Source of the DNA: Xiphydria camelus
Lineage: Eukaryota > Arthropoda > Insecta > Hymenoptera > Xiphydriidae
Direction of reading: 5' to 3'
Length of the DNA stretch: 64,000 nucleotides
NCBI GenBank assembly: GCA_963678675.1
Contig: OY783198.1
Coordinates: forward strand, 9,378,012 to 9,442,011
Made by a program: the position numbers and the translations under genes
In this document: positions 1 through 10,583 of the stretch, one piece after another
How positions within the stretch are numbered: position 1 is the stretch's first letter
Layout: the number at the start of each line of letters is the position of its first letter
The notes under the pieces: generated by a model
What the model saw: the letters and a program-made list of their open reading frames with translations, nothing else
Told to the model about the DNA's origin: nothing
The model's database searches: none

Positions 1-208
1 GTACAGTACGTCCGAGAGCAATGTATACATACGGCCTAGTAGTTCTATTATGTTGATTCTCCCGTAGCACTTGATTCGAGATTTAAACTGCGCATGCACA
101 ATTTCTCGCACGAAATGCAGATACCATTAATTAAATATCAATGTATATGTATGTGCAGCACGACAGTACGCGTCATGTGCAAAATCGATAAATTATTTCA
201 CTTGCGCA
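1..208. other. Spacer, nothing recognised
   Basis: AT-rich spacer with no reading frame or repeat that I can support. Confidence 0.5.
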
Positions 209-949
209 CACTCAGAAAAATAATTCGATTAAAATTAAAAGACGCGTATAATTAAACGCGTTTAGTTATTCTAACCAAAATACTGGTCAGTTGATCCAAA
301 TATTTAGTTACTCTAACCAAAAAGTGGTTAGTTTAACCCCTTCAGACCTTGCGTACATCTACATGTACATGGTTTTAGTTACACATAAATTTATTTGTTT
401 TATTGAAATAATCTACACAGACCTTATGCACATGTTAATGCACATGTCCTCTACCCACTAAAGCATTTTTGGTACCATCTGGTGGCAAACGGTTGAACTA
501 GCCCCTCTTAAGTTTCATCAGACGCAGATCGTGTAGGTTAGATGTGTAACACTCTTATAAGTTGTTGTCTATTTTTCCAAAAAAAAAACAGTTATTCGGC
601 AAACGAATGGGTATTTGTTACTACTTACACTTTTATAAATATGCTAAAATGTTTATAATCTAAATACAATGTTTCTGCTTTTATCAAATCGGTGTCAAAT
701 GAGATGTACACATACATATGTACATTATGAAATAAGCATATCTAGTAACATAATTTCCTAAATTTTTTCATAAGTGAGTTTCATTGACCACTAGGAACAA
801 GAATCAAACGTAAAAAAATGTTTTCATCAAACAAAAAAAACAGGTCGAAGGGGTTAACCGATCAGATAGACGATCCATATTTCACCAAACAATTTGGTCA
901 TCGTCTTAAAGATTTCGATTAAATTGACCATATTTTTCCCCAGAGAGTG
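209..949. mobile_element. TA-type MITE, split by a piggyBac-like insertion
   Basis: The outer ends are inverted: the left begins CACTCAGAAAAATAA and the right, read in reverse, begins CACTC and then runs into GAAAAATA. A TA follows the right end. The same sequence, uninterrupted, is present as a second copy at 6001-6269, which shows where the 517-bp insertion at 337-853 breaks this copy. No coding capacity. Classification as Tc1/mariner-derived rests on the TA flank and the CAC start and is inference. Confidence 0.65.
337..853. mobile_element. piggyBac-like MITE with TTAA target site
   Basis: The left end reads TTAA then CCCCTTCAGACCT. The right end reads AGGTCGAAGGGG then TTAA. These are imperfect inverted ends starting CCCC, directly flanked by the TTAA duplication (333-336 and 854-857) diagnostic of the piggyBac superfamily. 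Length is 517 bp and there is no transposase. It sits inside the older MITE 209-949, so it is the younger insertion. Confidence 0.75.
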
Positions 950-1029
950 TAGGTAGTTTAAATCTCGAAAGAGTAATGAAAGAATCAACGAAAAATTGCG
1001 GGTCTCTTTGAATACTTTGCTCCCGGCCA

Positions 1030-1300
1030 TACTGCATACTCCGTGTTTGGTTCAATATACGCCAGTGCAACGGGTTGCATATCAGTTGGTGCACTCCGTC
1101 CGCTGTGGTTTCCTGTAAAATTCAGTGGTAATGCCGATAGCCAAGATCCGAACCAAATAGAATTATCAGTCTGAGAAACATCGATTACCTCATTGCTGGT
1201 TAAAATTACACACGCTCCAATATAGTTTTAATATTCGTTTTCGTTTATTCGAATACCATGGAAATAAACGTAAGCTGTGTCAACTAAATACAGGGCAATA
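1030..1300. repeat. Dispersed repeat, copy A (uninterrupted)
   Basis: The segment is related to 2345-2685 joined to 4751-4767 and 5195-5275, and in reverse orientation to 5280-5405. Shared landmarks are CGCCAGT followed by GGGTTGCAT, GATAGCC.AGATCCGA, GTCTGAGAAA, CTCATT and GAAATAAACGTAAGC. It is the intact reference that reveals two later insertions in copy B. Superfamily unknown; no coding sequence. Confidence 0.65.
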
Positions 1301-2344
1301 TATATATATACTTTCTACTAAATTTCTCAAAGCTTAATACGGCTACAAAAACGCGTCTCTCCATCCGAAATAATCCGATCAGACTTCCAATTTTCTCGGG
1401 AAGAAAGAACTGCACGCAGAGAGTGTCCAGGTTGGACTCGATATCTACTCAAAATACAAGGCGCTCGGAGACGTACTATACGTGACTTTGTGTTATGTAC
1501 ATCGTATAGCTCGCGAGTGTATGTACATAATTAAATATATGTATATTTTATTACGTTTATGTACCAACTGCAGTCGCACACGCTACATATACTAGATGGA
1601 AATCAACAGTTGCGGAAAACCTTGGGCAAAAACTTAGCAAATGCATAATGAAAGATCCATTTTTCATACTCGATTCCACGGACGCGTGAGAGAGAGAACG
1701 AGTTTCGGGAATTCTCGCGAAAATAGATTCAGTCGTCGGTCGCGCCTCTCGTAAAAATCCGAGGAGACGCGACGTGTAAATCGGAATATAAACATTTTCT
1801 TCCAGAACGGCTATGTTAGTCTAGAAAAAAAAAGTTACGTCTTTCCACGCGCGGAGAAAAGTTTACAGCGCAGCAGTTTCAATTTATGTATTCGACGAAT
1901 TCGCGAGCCCCTGCTGTATGCGAGTACGGCAAACGTCGACAAACTACTTCGTAAGTTTACACGTGCGAAAATATTTGCTACACACTTTTCTCCGTGCACT
2001 CCGCGCCAGCTAAAAAAAATTAAACTGCATATAAAGTGCATCGTAGATCTCGTGCGTCAAAGCTGCGCAATTATACCGCACCCCGTAGCGCGAAACCGTT
2101 AAGCTTTCGAACAAATTCACCCGCGCTTTCGTTACTCTATTTTTAGCACCGCTGCACTCCACTCGGATAAGTGCGAGACCAGTTACACTCCGTGCATAGA
2201 GAAACCTGTTGTGCCGGGATATAGATACCTGTTGCAGTGCATTCAAGGGCTGCACCGAGCCGCTTCCAATTACGTTAGTGTAACGGGGGTGGTCAATGTA
2301 CGCGTAAAACCCTCCGAGCTGTATATACACACATACGTATATGT
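1301..2344. other. Intergenic, no gene recognised
   Basis: Mixed AT-rich and CpG-containing DNA with a short (TA)n run near 1300. Open frames here are short (up to about 106 codons), lack homology that I recognise and lack splice-supported extension. Confidence 0.4.
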
Positions 2345-2740
2345 GGGGTGTTTGTTTTAATACACGCCAGTATCACGTGCTGCGTGGAATTGGAGAAAAT
2401 GGTTTTTGTATTAATCGTACAGTCCTTGGCATATTTTTTACGTATAAATGTTCTTAGTGAGGTTACTAAATACTAGAATTTTAAATAAAATAATATCCTC
2501 GAATATAAATACTCTTTGAAAGTTTAATTTAAATGAAAAATTAAACAAAAAAAATATCTGGCGAGCCCCAATAACGTATTAGTGCGCCCCGTCCGCTGTT
2601 GGTTCCTGTAATGTTATGGTAATACCGATAGCCGAGATCCGATCTAAATGAAACTGTCGGTCTGAGAAATATTGGTAATCTCATTCAGGGATGGGCGTAT
2701 TTGAATTAATTTGTATTCAAATGAAAAATGAATTTTTATT

Positions 2741-3112
2741 CATTATTTCATTATCTTTGAATAACGAATAAATTTTCATTCATCACTCACCATTTTTTGA
2801 ATAATGAATACATTTTCATTCATCATTCAAAATTGTTTAAATAACGAATACATTTTTATTCATCATTCAACTAGTTTTGAATAACGATTAAATTTTCATT
2901 CATCATTCAAATAATTTTGAATAACGAATAAATATTCATTCATCAGTCAAACAATTTTGAATAACGAATAAATTTTCATTCATCATTCAAATAATTTTGA
3001 ATAACGAATAAATTGTCATTCATCATTCAAATATTTTGAATAATGAATCAATTTTCATTCATCATTCAAATAATTTTGAAGAAAGAATAAATTTTCATTC
3101 GTCATTCCGTCA
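2741..3112. repeat. Tandem array of 40-bp units, left foldback arm
   Basis: About nine units of exactly or nearly 40 bp, each with the theme AATAACGAATAAATTTTCAT followed by TCATCATTCAAATAATTTTG. The last two units are shifted by a base. The array is the inverted counterpart of the one at 4398-4715. Confidence 0.85.
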
Positions 3113-4397
3113 TTCTCACTTGCTTGCTTCACCGGGTAGACGATCAAGGTAAATTCGAGTTATCTAAAGGAGGTATACTAATAGAAAAAAAAAAGTGCTA
3201 GTAGATGTAATATCTTTCCTTTATTGTCTATAGAATGACTCCAAATCTATACGATAAGTCTAATGGAGTCTAAAATCTTATACTACGGAATTACAAAAAT
3301 ATATCAAATTAATTCTTTGATGGCATTCAGATATACTACGATTCTGTTTGGGCCACTGTGTGCGATCAATGCTAGATCTCCGCGGGGTCGTAAAGTCCGC
3401 AGACACTCGTTCCTGACACGGCTACTGACCAAACATACCGCTAGGCGGATTTTAAGGAGGTTCATCGGCTAATCAAGTTTCTATACATTTGCTTGAAATT
3501 TGGACCATATGTTATTAATAGTTCTATCTATACATTCATCAAATTATTAGAACCGTGCCCATACCAAAGTGGAGATATTCACTTTCAAAGTTGGGAGTTT
3601 TAACATGCAAGGTATAGGCAAAACATAAGCTAGAGGGCCGTTTTCATTCATAGCAGCAGGAATTGTCTATATATTTTGTTAAAAAACTAATATATGATGT
3701 ATGATGATGTTAGGAATGACCTATTATAAGACAGGGATACCCAGCCATACCGTTTTTACGTAATAGTAATTCAAAGTACTTAACTTGACAGTATTTTTAA
3801 CGCATCGATCTATGGAAAGGAGAGCAGCGATCTTCGCTTCTTTCAATGTGCGCTAGTATGAGTGTATACATATAGGACGCAGGCTACCATCCTAGTGTTA
3901 GTAGCAGTAGTAGGATTTTGAAATACTTGAGGTTAAATATACGAAAACGGGCGATTTGGCCATATTCACGGGTCTATTACAATGAAACTAAAAAATTTTT
4001 CTTAATTGCACTTACAGCATTTGAAAGTATCGTTTTTGAACTTTTCAATACATTACTTGATTGTTCCTAAACGATTTTACAAAGCCAAATTTCAGTACGA
4101 CAAGTCGATCATGTAGGTCCACCGCACCACGCGCCTGATACATTTAGCGCCTTAAAATTTATTTTATATTATAGTATCGTAGTATATCTGAATGCCATCA
4201 AAGAATTAATTTGATATATTTTTGTAATTCCGTAGTTTGAGAATTTAGACTCTATTAGATTTATCGTATAGATTTGGAATCATTCTATAGACAATAAAGG
4301 AAAGATATGACACTTTTTTTCTGTTAGTATACCTCCTTTAGATAACTCGAATTTACCTTGATCGTCTACCCGGTGAAGCAAGCAAGTGAGAATGGCG

Positions 4398-4715
4398 GAA
4401 TGATGAATGAAAATGTATTCGTTATTCAAAATTATTTGAATGATGAATAAAAATGTATTCGTTATTCAACACTATTTGAATGAGGAATGAAAATGTATTC
4501 ATTATTCAAAATTATTTGAACGATGAATGAAAATTTATTCATTATTCAAAATTATTTGAATGATTAATGAAAATGTATTCGTTATTCAAAATTATTTGAA
4601 TGACGAATACAAATTTATTCGTTATTCAAACCTATTTGAATGATGAATGAAAATGTATTCATCATTCATAATTATTTGAATGATGAATGAAAATTTAGTC
4701 TTATTTATTAGTCAT
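4398..4715. repeat. Tandem array of 40-bp units, right foldback arm
   Basis: About eight 40-bp units with the theme AATGATGAATGAAAATGTAT then TCGTTATTCAAAATTATTTG, the reverse complement of the left-arm unit. Unit divergence is similar to the left arm. Confidence 0.85.
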
Positions 4716-4767
4716 TCAATTATTCATTTTTCTTATAACGCCCATCCCTGATCTCATTAATGGTTAA

Positions 4768-5191
4768 GAGATTGTCCATAAATAACGTAAGGCGATTTTG
4801 ACGAGTCAAACCCTCCTCCATATAAGATTCAGTAAGATTTTTCCCATTCGCCCCTCCCCCCATATAATATTACGTAAGAAAATTAAATATTCAACAAACT
4901 CGATATAAAAAGGTTTATGGGGCTTCTCGCACCAGTTTCAGTTATTTGTTGAAAATGCATGGCATAACTTTTAAAAATCTCGCAATAATATCGAACAACT
5001 ATTATTAATTCTTTTTCGATATTTAAGTGAAGTTAATTCTTTTTCAATTTATATGCAAAAAATAAAGGAAGAATTCTTCTAATATTTCTTACGTAAAACT
5101 GACCTCTGCCCTCCATCCCCTTAGCTTAAGTTATGAAGATTTGAATGGACTCCCATCCCCCCGTCACTTAACGTAATTTATGGACAGCTCC
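4768..5191. mobile_element. PIF/Harbinger-like MITE with TAA target site
   Basis: The left end is TAA then GAGATTGTCCATAAATAACG. The right end, reversed, begins GGAGCTGTCCATAAATTACG and is followed by TAA (5192-5194). A three-base TWA duplication with inverted ends of this kind is typical of PIF/Harbinger. Length is 424 bp, with no coding sequence. It is inserted in dispersed repeat copy B just downstream of the hAT-like element. Confidence 0.7.
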
Positions 5192-5279
5192 TAAAGTGAC
5201 AGATACTCCGATATCATTTCAATACTCGCTTGCGTTTTAACGGAAAATCGAGGAAATGAACGTAAGCAGTGTTATTTGG

Positions 5280-5405
5280 CTTGGATCTCGGCTGCCAGTA
5301 TTACCACAAAATTACAGAAAACCATAGAGGATGGGGTGCACCGACCGATATGCAACCCGTTATACTGGCATGTGTTAAAAAAAATACGGGGTATGTACAT
5401 AGCTA
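5280..5405. repeat. Dispersed repeat, inverted copy C (partial)
   Basis: The reverse complement of this stretch matches 1040-1180 of copy A, including the GCCAGT, ACGGGTTGCATATC and GGTGCAC landmarks. Together with copy B it makes an inverted arrangement. Confidence 0.6.
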
Positions 5406-5778
5406 TGCAGAGTTACAGGAAAGAACGAATTCAAATATCTAACAATAAAGGCGCTGTTCTGTACGTAACTGCAATAAGCTCTATACGGAAAAAAATAAAT
5501 CGTAATGTGGCGAAAAGATGTGGTCGCCATCTAATCGGCGGAGCGTTTCGTCCCCGAGTCGGCCAGTGGACTCGCCAGTAAGGCTAGGCCGACTTCTGCC
5601 TTAGACGCTCTGCGGTCCTCCGTGAGAGACGGGCAGTTACGGTCCTATATATAGTAACTTGCCCGTTGTTGGACCACTAACGAGAAGCCGAGAGCCGTGA
5701 CCGGTAGCCGCGGAGTCGAAGGCCGAGAGGTTCGGTGCCATCTGGCGGCAGGCCGCCGTAACGTGACGGGTCGCCAAA
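5406..5778. other. Spacer with a short dispersed segment
   Basis: A segment near 5528-5560 (CGCCATCTAATCGGCG, then GTTTCGTCCC and AGTCG) recurs near 18010-18045, so it belongs to an unclassified repeat. No gene seen. Confidence 0.4.
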
Positions 5779-5968
5779 GTAACATTTACAAAGTTTGTGG
5801 TAAATTTCAAAAGCCCAATTTATTGTTACGATAACTACAATCTTAGTAACAATTACAGCAACGCTTGCAACTTCTGCAAGTTTTATTATAATTTTTACTA
5901 AAATTGTAGTCATTGTAACAATAAACCGGCCTTGTCCCGAAATTTACCACAAACTTTGTAAATGCTAC
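5779..5968. mobile_element. Short inverted-repeat element (MITE)
   Basis: The arms begin CATTTACAAAGTTTGTGGTA on both strands (5783 rightward and 5964 leftward), with about 26 bp perfectly inverted. Total length is about 185 bp. The target duplication is not clear, so the superfamily is open. Confidence 0.6.
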
Positions 5969-6000
5969 GAATTATTTGTTTTCCGTGTACATTCTATAAT

Positions 6001-6269
6001 CGCTGAGAAAAATAACTTGATTAAAATGACAAACGCATCTGGTATACGAGTTTTATTATTCTAACCAAAATACAATATCTACTAACAAGTTGCACCAAAT
6101 ATCTAGTTATTCTATAACTACATGTTTAATTATTGTGACTACATGTCTAGTTATTCTAATCAGAAAATGGTCAGTGTAACAAAACAGATAGAGGATCCAT
6201 GTCTCACTAAACGGTTTGATTATGGTCTCCAGAATTTTCGCTAAATTGATCAGGTCATTTTTCTTAGTG
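6001..6269. mobile_element. TA-type MITE, uninterrupted sister of 209-949
   Basis: The left end is CGCTGAGAAAAATAACTTGA and the right end reversed is CACTAAGAAAAATGACCTGA. The interior (TTATTCTAACCAAAATAC, GATAGAGGATCCATGTCTCA) is collinear with 209-336 joined to 854-949. It is the intact version that dates the piggyBac-like insertion in the other copy. Confidence 0.65.
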
Positions 6270-9118
6270 AAATTACGCAGTTTTCTTATGTGGCTTTATA
6301 GAATGTAGTATCTCATAAAGCTTACAGTTTCGTATATAACAGTGCCATAAGATAAACCGAAACGTCGATTGGCTAGCATACGAGATTGCAGAGAAGTTTC
6401 CACATATCGCACAGCGAAGAAAATAAATATGTCTTCGCAAAACTATAAGAAACTTCTAAAATAGAACAAACTGATTCATCTACTTCGTGAGACTGATAGC
6501 GATATTTTTCTATCCAATAAGATACACATCCACGAAAAACAATTTCTAGGGTTGAAGTGGGTTGCAGAACAAGTTCAAGATCAATTATCTCGAAATCAAT
6601 TGCAGATATCAAAGAAAAGTTTGAATAAAAAATATTATCTATATTTTTACTATAAAAAAGTTGTTCTATATTTTTCGTACATTTCCACTGCGTTTTGAGA
6701 TAATCGCCTTCAAAGTTAAACAGAAACTGGGGTATCTATCTCACTTTTACGCTACAGTAATAAACGTCCGTTCATATAAAACGTACCTCACCCATTTCCC
6801 CTTTGGCAAAGATAAAAAGAAAAGAACCTTTCTGAGCATCCCCCGTACAACAGATATCTACACCCCCGTCGAGGAGGAAGTGCGCGGAGGTTCCTCGAAA
6901 ATCTTACAAGTAAAGCAAACCCACCCTCGGCTTCCTTTCCTCGTCTATTCGCGCAATAATGTCACGATAGGGGAAACGATAAGAACGTCCCGGGGAAAGC
7001 TCCACCGGAGTCTCGATCGCCCCTTGTTAGGAGAGCGAGAAAAGGAGAAAAAGAGAAGGCGCCCGGCAAGGAGCTGCAAACGTATACGAGAAAAGGAAGA
7101 AGAACGACGAACTTTACCCTTCTTCCCACCCCCCTTGATATCGACGAGGCGACGTCGGCGACGCCATTAAAGAAGCGTCGTTTCCGCTATTATTACCTAC
7201 ACTACCGGCGCGTTACGCCGCGTCGTTTATCGCGTTACAGGTAATTAGGTAATTACGCGACGTTGCATCCCGCGCGTGCACGAGGGTCACAGGTCTGGGT
7301 AAATTTATCGTTGGACGCACAGCGATCGATCATTACGTGGCATGCCTTGCTCGTGAATATGGGTGTTGTGTGTATGCGCGAGCGTGTTGCTATACATCGT
7401 CACAGCTGCATGTAAGTAAGTTATCATGTACCGTGATGTGTAACCACGGCCCCACGCGTCGAACTTCGAGAGTAAATGTACGTAAATTGTGCAGAAACTT
7501 TAGGCAGGGTTAGCTCGTCAAATGCATCAAGATTGTGCACTTTACGAGTCATCATCGACCAAGCACGCGTTTGTGACATTAAATGATTTCGAAATAGTAC
7601 AAATAAAATGCTAGAAATGTATTCGATGTGAGGAAAACTTTTCGTAAATATATCGCCACAATAAATACAGCGATTAATTTGAATTGCACTGTAAAAAGAA
7701 ATTTGTATTTTTAATATACCTTTGTATAAAGCTTTTTTCCAATACGCGATTACGAGAATTAATATACTCTGTAATTATGAAAATTAATGCATTTCCTTAT
7801 CAAATTTTGCTTACAAATTTTATAACGGAGTATATTAATGTTCAGAATCACGTATCGGATAAAAGCTTTATCCAATACATTTATATTAATTTTGCAATGC
7901 ATATTATAATGTAGACATTTTTTTTAAGAATAGATATTTTTTAGAAGTGTCGATCATACAAGTCCGTCTGGGCGCAGCTCAAGAGTGAAAATATGTAACT
8001 AGATGGATGAGACGAGTTTCGAGTAGGTAGGAATTCGACCGTTCTTCGTATCGAGAATAACACTCTACGCTCTACTTCATCGAGATAGGTGCGTTTAATT
8101 AATTTGCAAAACTTATGGAACGCACGTGGGATTCGTATTCACGATCCCCACACCCTTTCCCTTCGCGTATTATATTCTCTCTTCCTCCTACATTCTTTTC
8201 ATCTTTGTTGATACAATATTCTTCCATTAATTGATCTGACCAATTAAATTGTTCTTAAAAAGGAATTTGGTAAAGTGAGATATACGATAATTTAGTTCCA
8301 GTGGAGGCTGCTGAAGAAAATGAAAAACTCATTTTTCTCTTTCCGTCGTATTAGCTTTTCAACGGTACGATAACATACGGCACGAATGATAAGAAAACAT
8401 ATTTCGAGTAAAATGAAATTGATGCCCCCTTTTATTCGCACTCAACGTGTCTCCCTCTCAATCGTCTTCAAACCCACCCTCTCCAACCCTCCCACTCCCA
8501 CCTATAAAGACCCTTACGTCTATACGGACTTCTCAAGGTAGAGGAATAATTAAGGCAGTCTCGCTCTTCAATAAATTTGCATAGCCCCATTTATCAAAGT
8601 TGACGGGACTTACGTGGTAATTCCGTCGGTATCGTGCGCACGCGCACGTCGCATTCTCGCGAGGAGTCACACGTGATTCTCGCCGAGCGCGGCGTTCGCA
8701 ATTTCGCGTATAGCAGCCGAGCGGCAGTTCAGAGGGAACGCCTTTGCACTATTCAGCGCGGGTTTGCTCGGCCGCCTGAATTTTGGATCGTGCCTACAAA
8801 TGTTAAATGACTTCTCCTTTCGGGGGTTCAGCGCGATATGCGAAATGAAGACAAAGTGGAAAATAACGTAAGGGGGAAGAGATGGAAGTTACACATATAA
8901 ACGCAGATCTGCTCCACCTGTATTACGCGTCATTTATTCATGCACCGAGATCGAGTCCCCTCAGGGTGATTTGGATAAGCAGACGGGCGAAGAATCTACT
9001 CTCGTACCGAAGTACAAAATGATATTTAATATTTTGAAGACTAATGTAAGAATCCTCAAAAAGCGATACGAGGAATAAATTAACTTACTTATACTAACTA
9101 ATTTGGAAGAATAATGGA
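6270..9118. other. Intergenic; CpG-rich patches, no gene recognised
   Basis: The longest frame (6661-7170, plus, 169 codons) ends in low-complexity Arg/Lys/Glu and is not convincing. CpG-rich, less repetitive patches near 6950-7330 and 8600-8770 differ from the AT-rich background and could be regulatory, but nothing shows this directly. Confidence 0.35.
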
Positions 9119-9835
9119 TATAATGCAATATATTTCGCTTAAATTAGACTTAAAGTGTGGGGTGCAATTTTTTTCATTGAAAATTAGGCAACGATGTGCA
9201 ATACGAATATTGTATTGCTTACAAATTTTGTAGTTTTTTATGAAAATCTAGGCAACTAATATGCAATTCAATTTTAATACGGCCTCCTGATTTTATCGTA
9301 GGTATAATGCAATGTTTTATTGAAATTAGACTGAAAGTGCGGGGTGCAATTTTTTTCCATGAAAAACTAGGCAACGAATTTGCTGCACAAATTTTTATAT
9401 TACTTACAAATTTTGCAAATTTTGCAATCCGGCCTGCAGATTATATAGTAGGTATAATGAATATGCTTCATTTAAATTAGACTGAAGATGCGGGATGCAT
9501 TTTTTTATGGAGAACTACGAAACGAATGTGCGATACAAATTTTTATACTACTTAGAAATATTTCAGTTTTTCATGAAAATCTAGGCAACGAATATGCAAC
9601 TAAATTTCAATACGATCTCCAGATTTCATAATAGGTATTATATAATGCAATTTGTTTCATTTAAATTAGACTGAAAGTGGGGGGGGGACATTATTTTTTC
9701 TTTGAAAACTAGGAAACGTATGTTGAATCCAAATTTTAATATAGATTTGTTACAAATTTTGAAGTTTTTTTTATGAAAATTTAAACAACGAAGGTGCAAT
9801 TAAATGTCAATACGGCCCGCAGATTTCACGCAGCG
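9119..9835. repeat. Degenerate tandem repeat, about 185-bp unit, four copies
   Basis: The phrase TATAATGCAAT, then AAATTAGACTGAAAGTG, then a G-rich GGGGTGCAATTTTTTTC recurs near 9119, 9304, 9455 and 9645. Each unit continues with a CTAGGCAACGAATGTGCAA-like stretch, and three of the four end with a CAATACGGCC-like stretch. Spacing is about 185, 151, 190 and 190 bp. The copies are diverged, so the array is old. Confidence 0.75.
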
Positions 9836-10583
9836 ACGGAATATAACTGTACAACGAGGGACGCTCGATTTAAAAAAAGAGCAAAAACGACGCGCGCTCG
9901 CGCTGTAGCGTAATAACAGGAAAACTGTAATTAAGAATAAAGCTTGCATTGTGAAATGAAACTGTTAAACCGGCGTATTTTGGAAATATTTAAGAGGGAG
10001 AGAGGGAGAAAGAGGGAGAAAGAATTCGTGCAATGAGAGAGGGTGAGCAATACCCTACGTGAAGAAGCGAGAAACTCGATACCCGAGCGGTTCGTGTGGC
10101 CGCCATTACAAGAAGACTTATACGCCATCATTTTTACCGGGGATCACGTCAAACAAAAAATACCCATCGGGCATCCATAAGCACTTCCCTCGCATTGTTT
10201 ACCAGACGCTGAGCGCGATTGACAAAGGAAAGCTCTATGCCTGCTTTTACCGCTATACATCACAAATGGGAGTCTCAACGGCGGAGGTCGTGTCCGATTA
10301 CGAGTTCAAAAACCGCGGCCAAGGTCTCGGCTGAATTTTCACGGCAGCGCCGAAGAATGACGGTGTGAAATACAGGCAGGCATAATTTATAAGCTCTTAC
10401 AAAGAAAAAAGTGTCGTAAATTTAAAAGGGATGAAAACTTTATTTCGTTGCTTGATACTATACCTAAATCTCTGCTACCGGCTTTACAAATTGGCCCCTG
10501 CTTTCCATTATAAATCACGGTGACGAGGGGCCATCCGAAGTACCGCGGTCTAATCCTACCTTCTCTAATTTTCCGCTCCCTAA
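9836..10583. other. Intergenic, no gene recognised
   Basis: It contains a GA-rich run near 9990-10040 and a 91-codon frame at 10059-10334 (plus) with no recognisable family and no splice context. I do not call a gene. Confidence 0.35.

Larger units (their letters stand above)
2686..4750. mobile_element. hAT-like foldback element, non-autonomous
   Basis: The element starts CAGGGATGGGCGT and ends with its exact inverted complement. It is flanked by a perfect 8-bp duplication ATCTCATT (2678-2685 and 4751-4758). CAGGG ends plus an 8-bp duplication are typical of the hAT superfamily. The terminal repeats are very long. Each arm has a 13-bp terminus, then an array of about 40-bp units (2741-3112 left, 4398-4715 right, inverted), then about 230 bp of nearly identical inverted sequence (3116-3345 and 4175-4393). 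The unique core of about 830 bp contains only short frames and no recognisable transposase. It lies inside repeat copy B. Confidence 0.85.
2345..5275. repeat. Dispersed repeat, copy B, split by two transposons
   Basis: The copy is made of three pieces: 2345-2685, 4751-4767 and 5195-5275. Removing the hAT-like element (2686-4750) and the Harbinger-like element (4768-5191), each with one copy of its target duplication, restores a contiguous sequence collinear with copy A. Around the join, copy A reads CATTGCTGGTTAAAATTAC and the restored copy B reads CATTAATGGTTAAAGTGAC. Confidence 0.65.

Noticed and set aside
6661..7170. 169-codon plus-strand frame
   Set aside because: The C-terminal half is low-complexity Arg/Lys/Glu over purine-rich DNA. 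No domain, no splice context and no family recognised.
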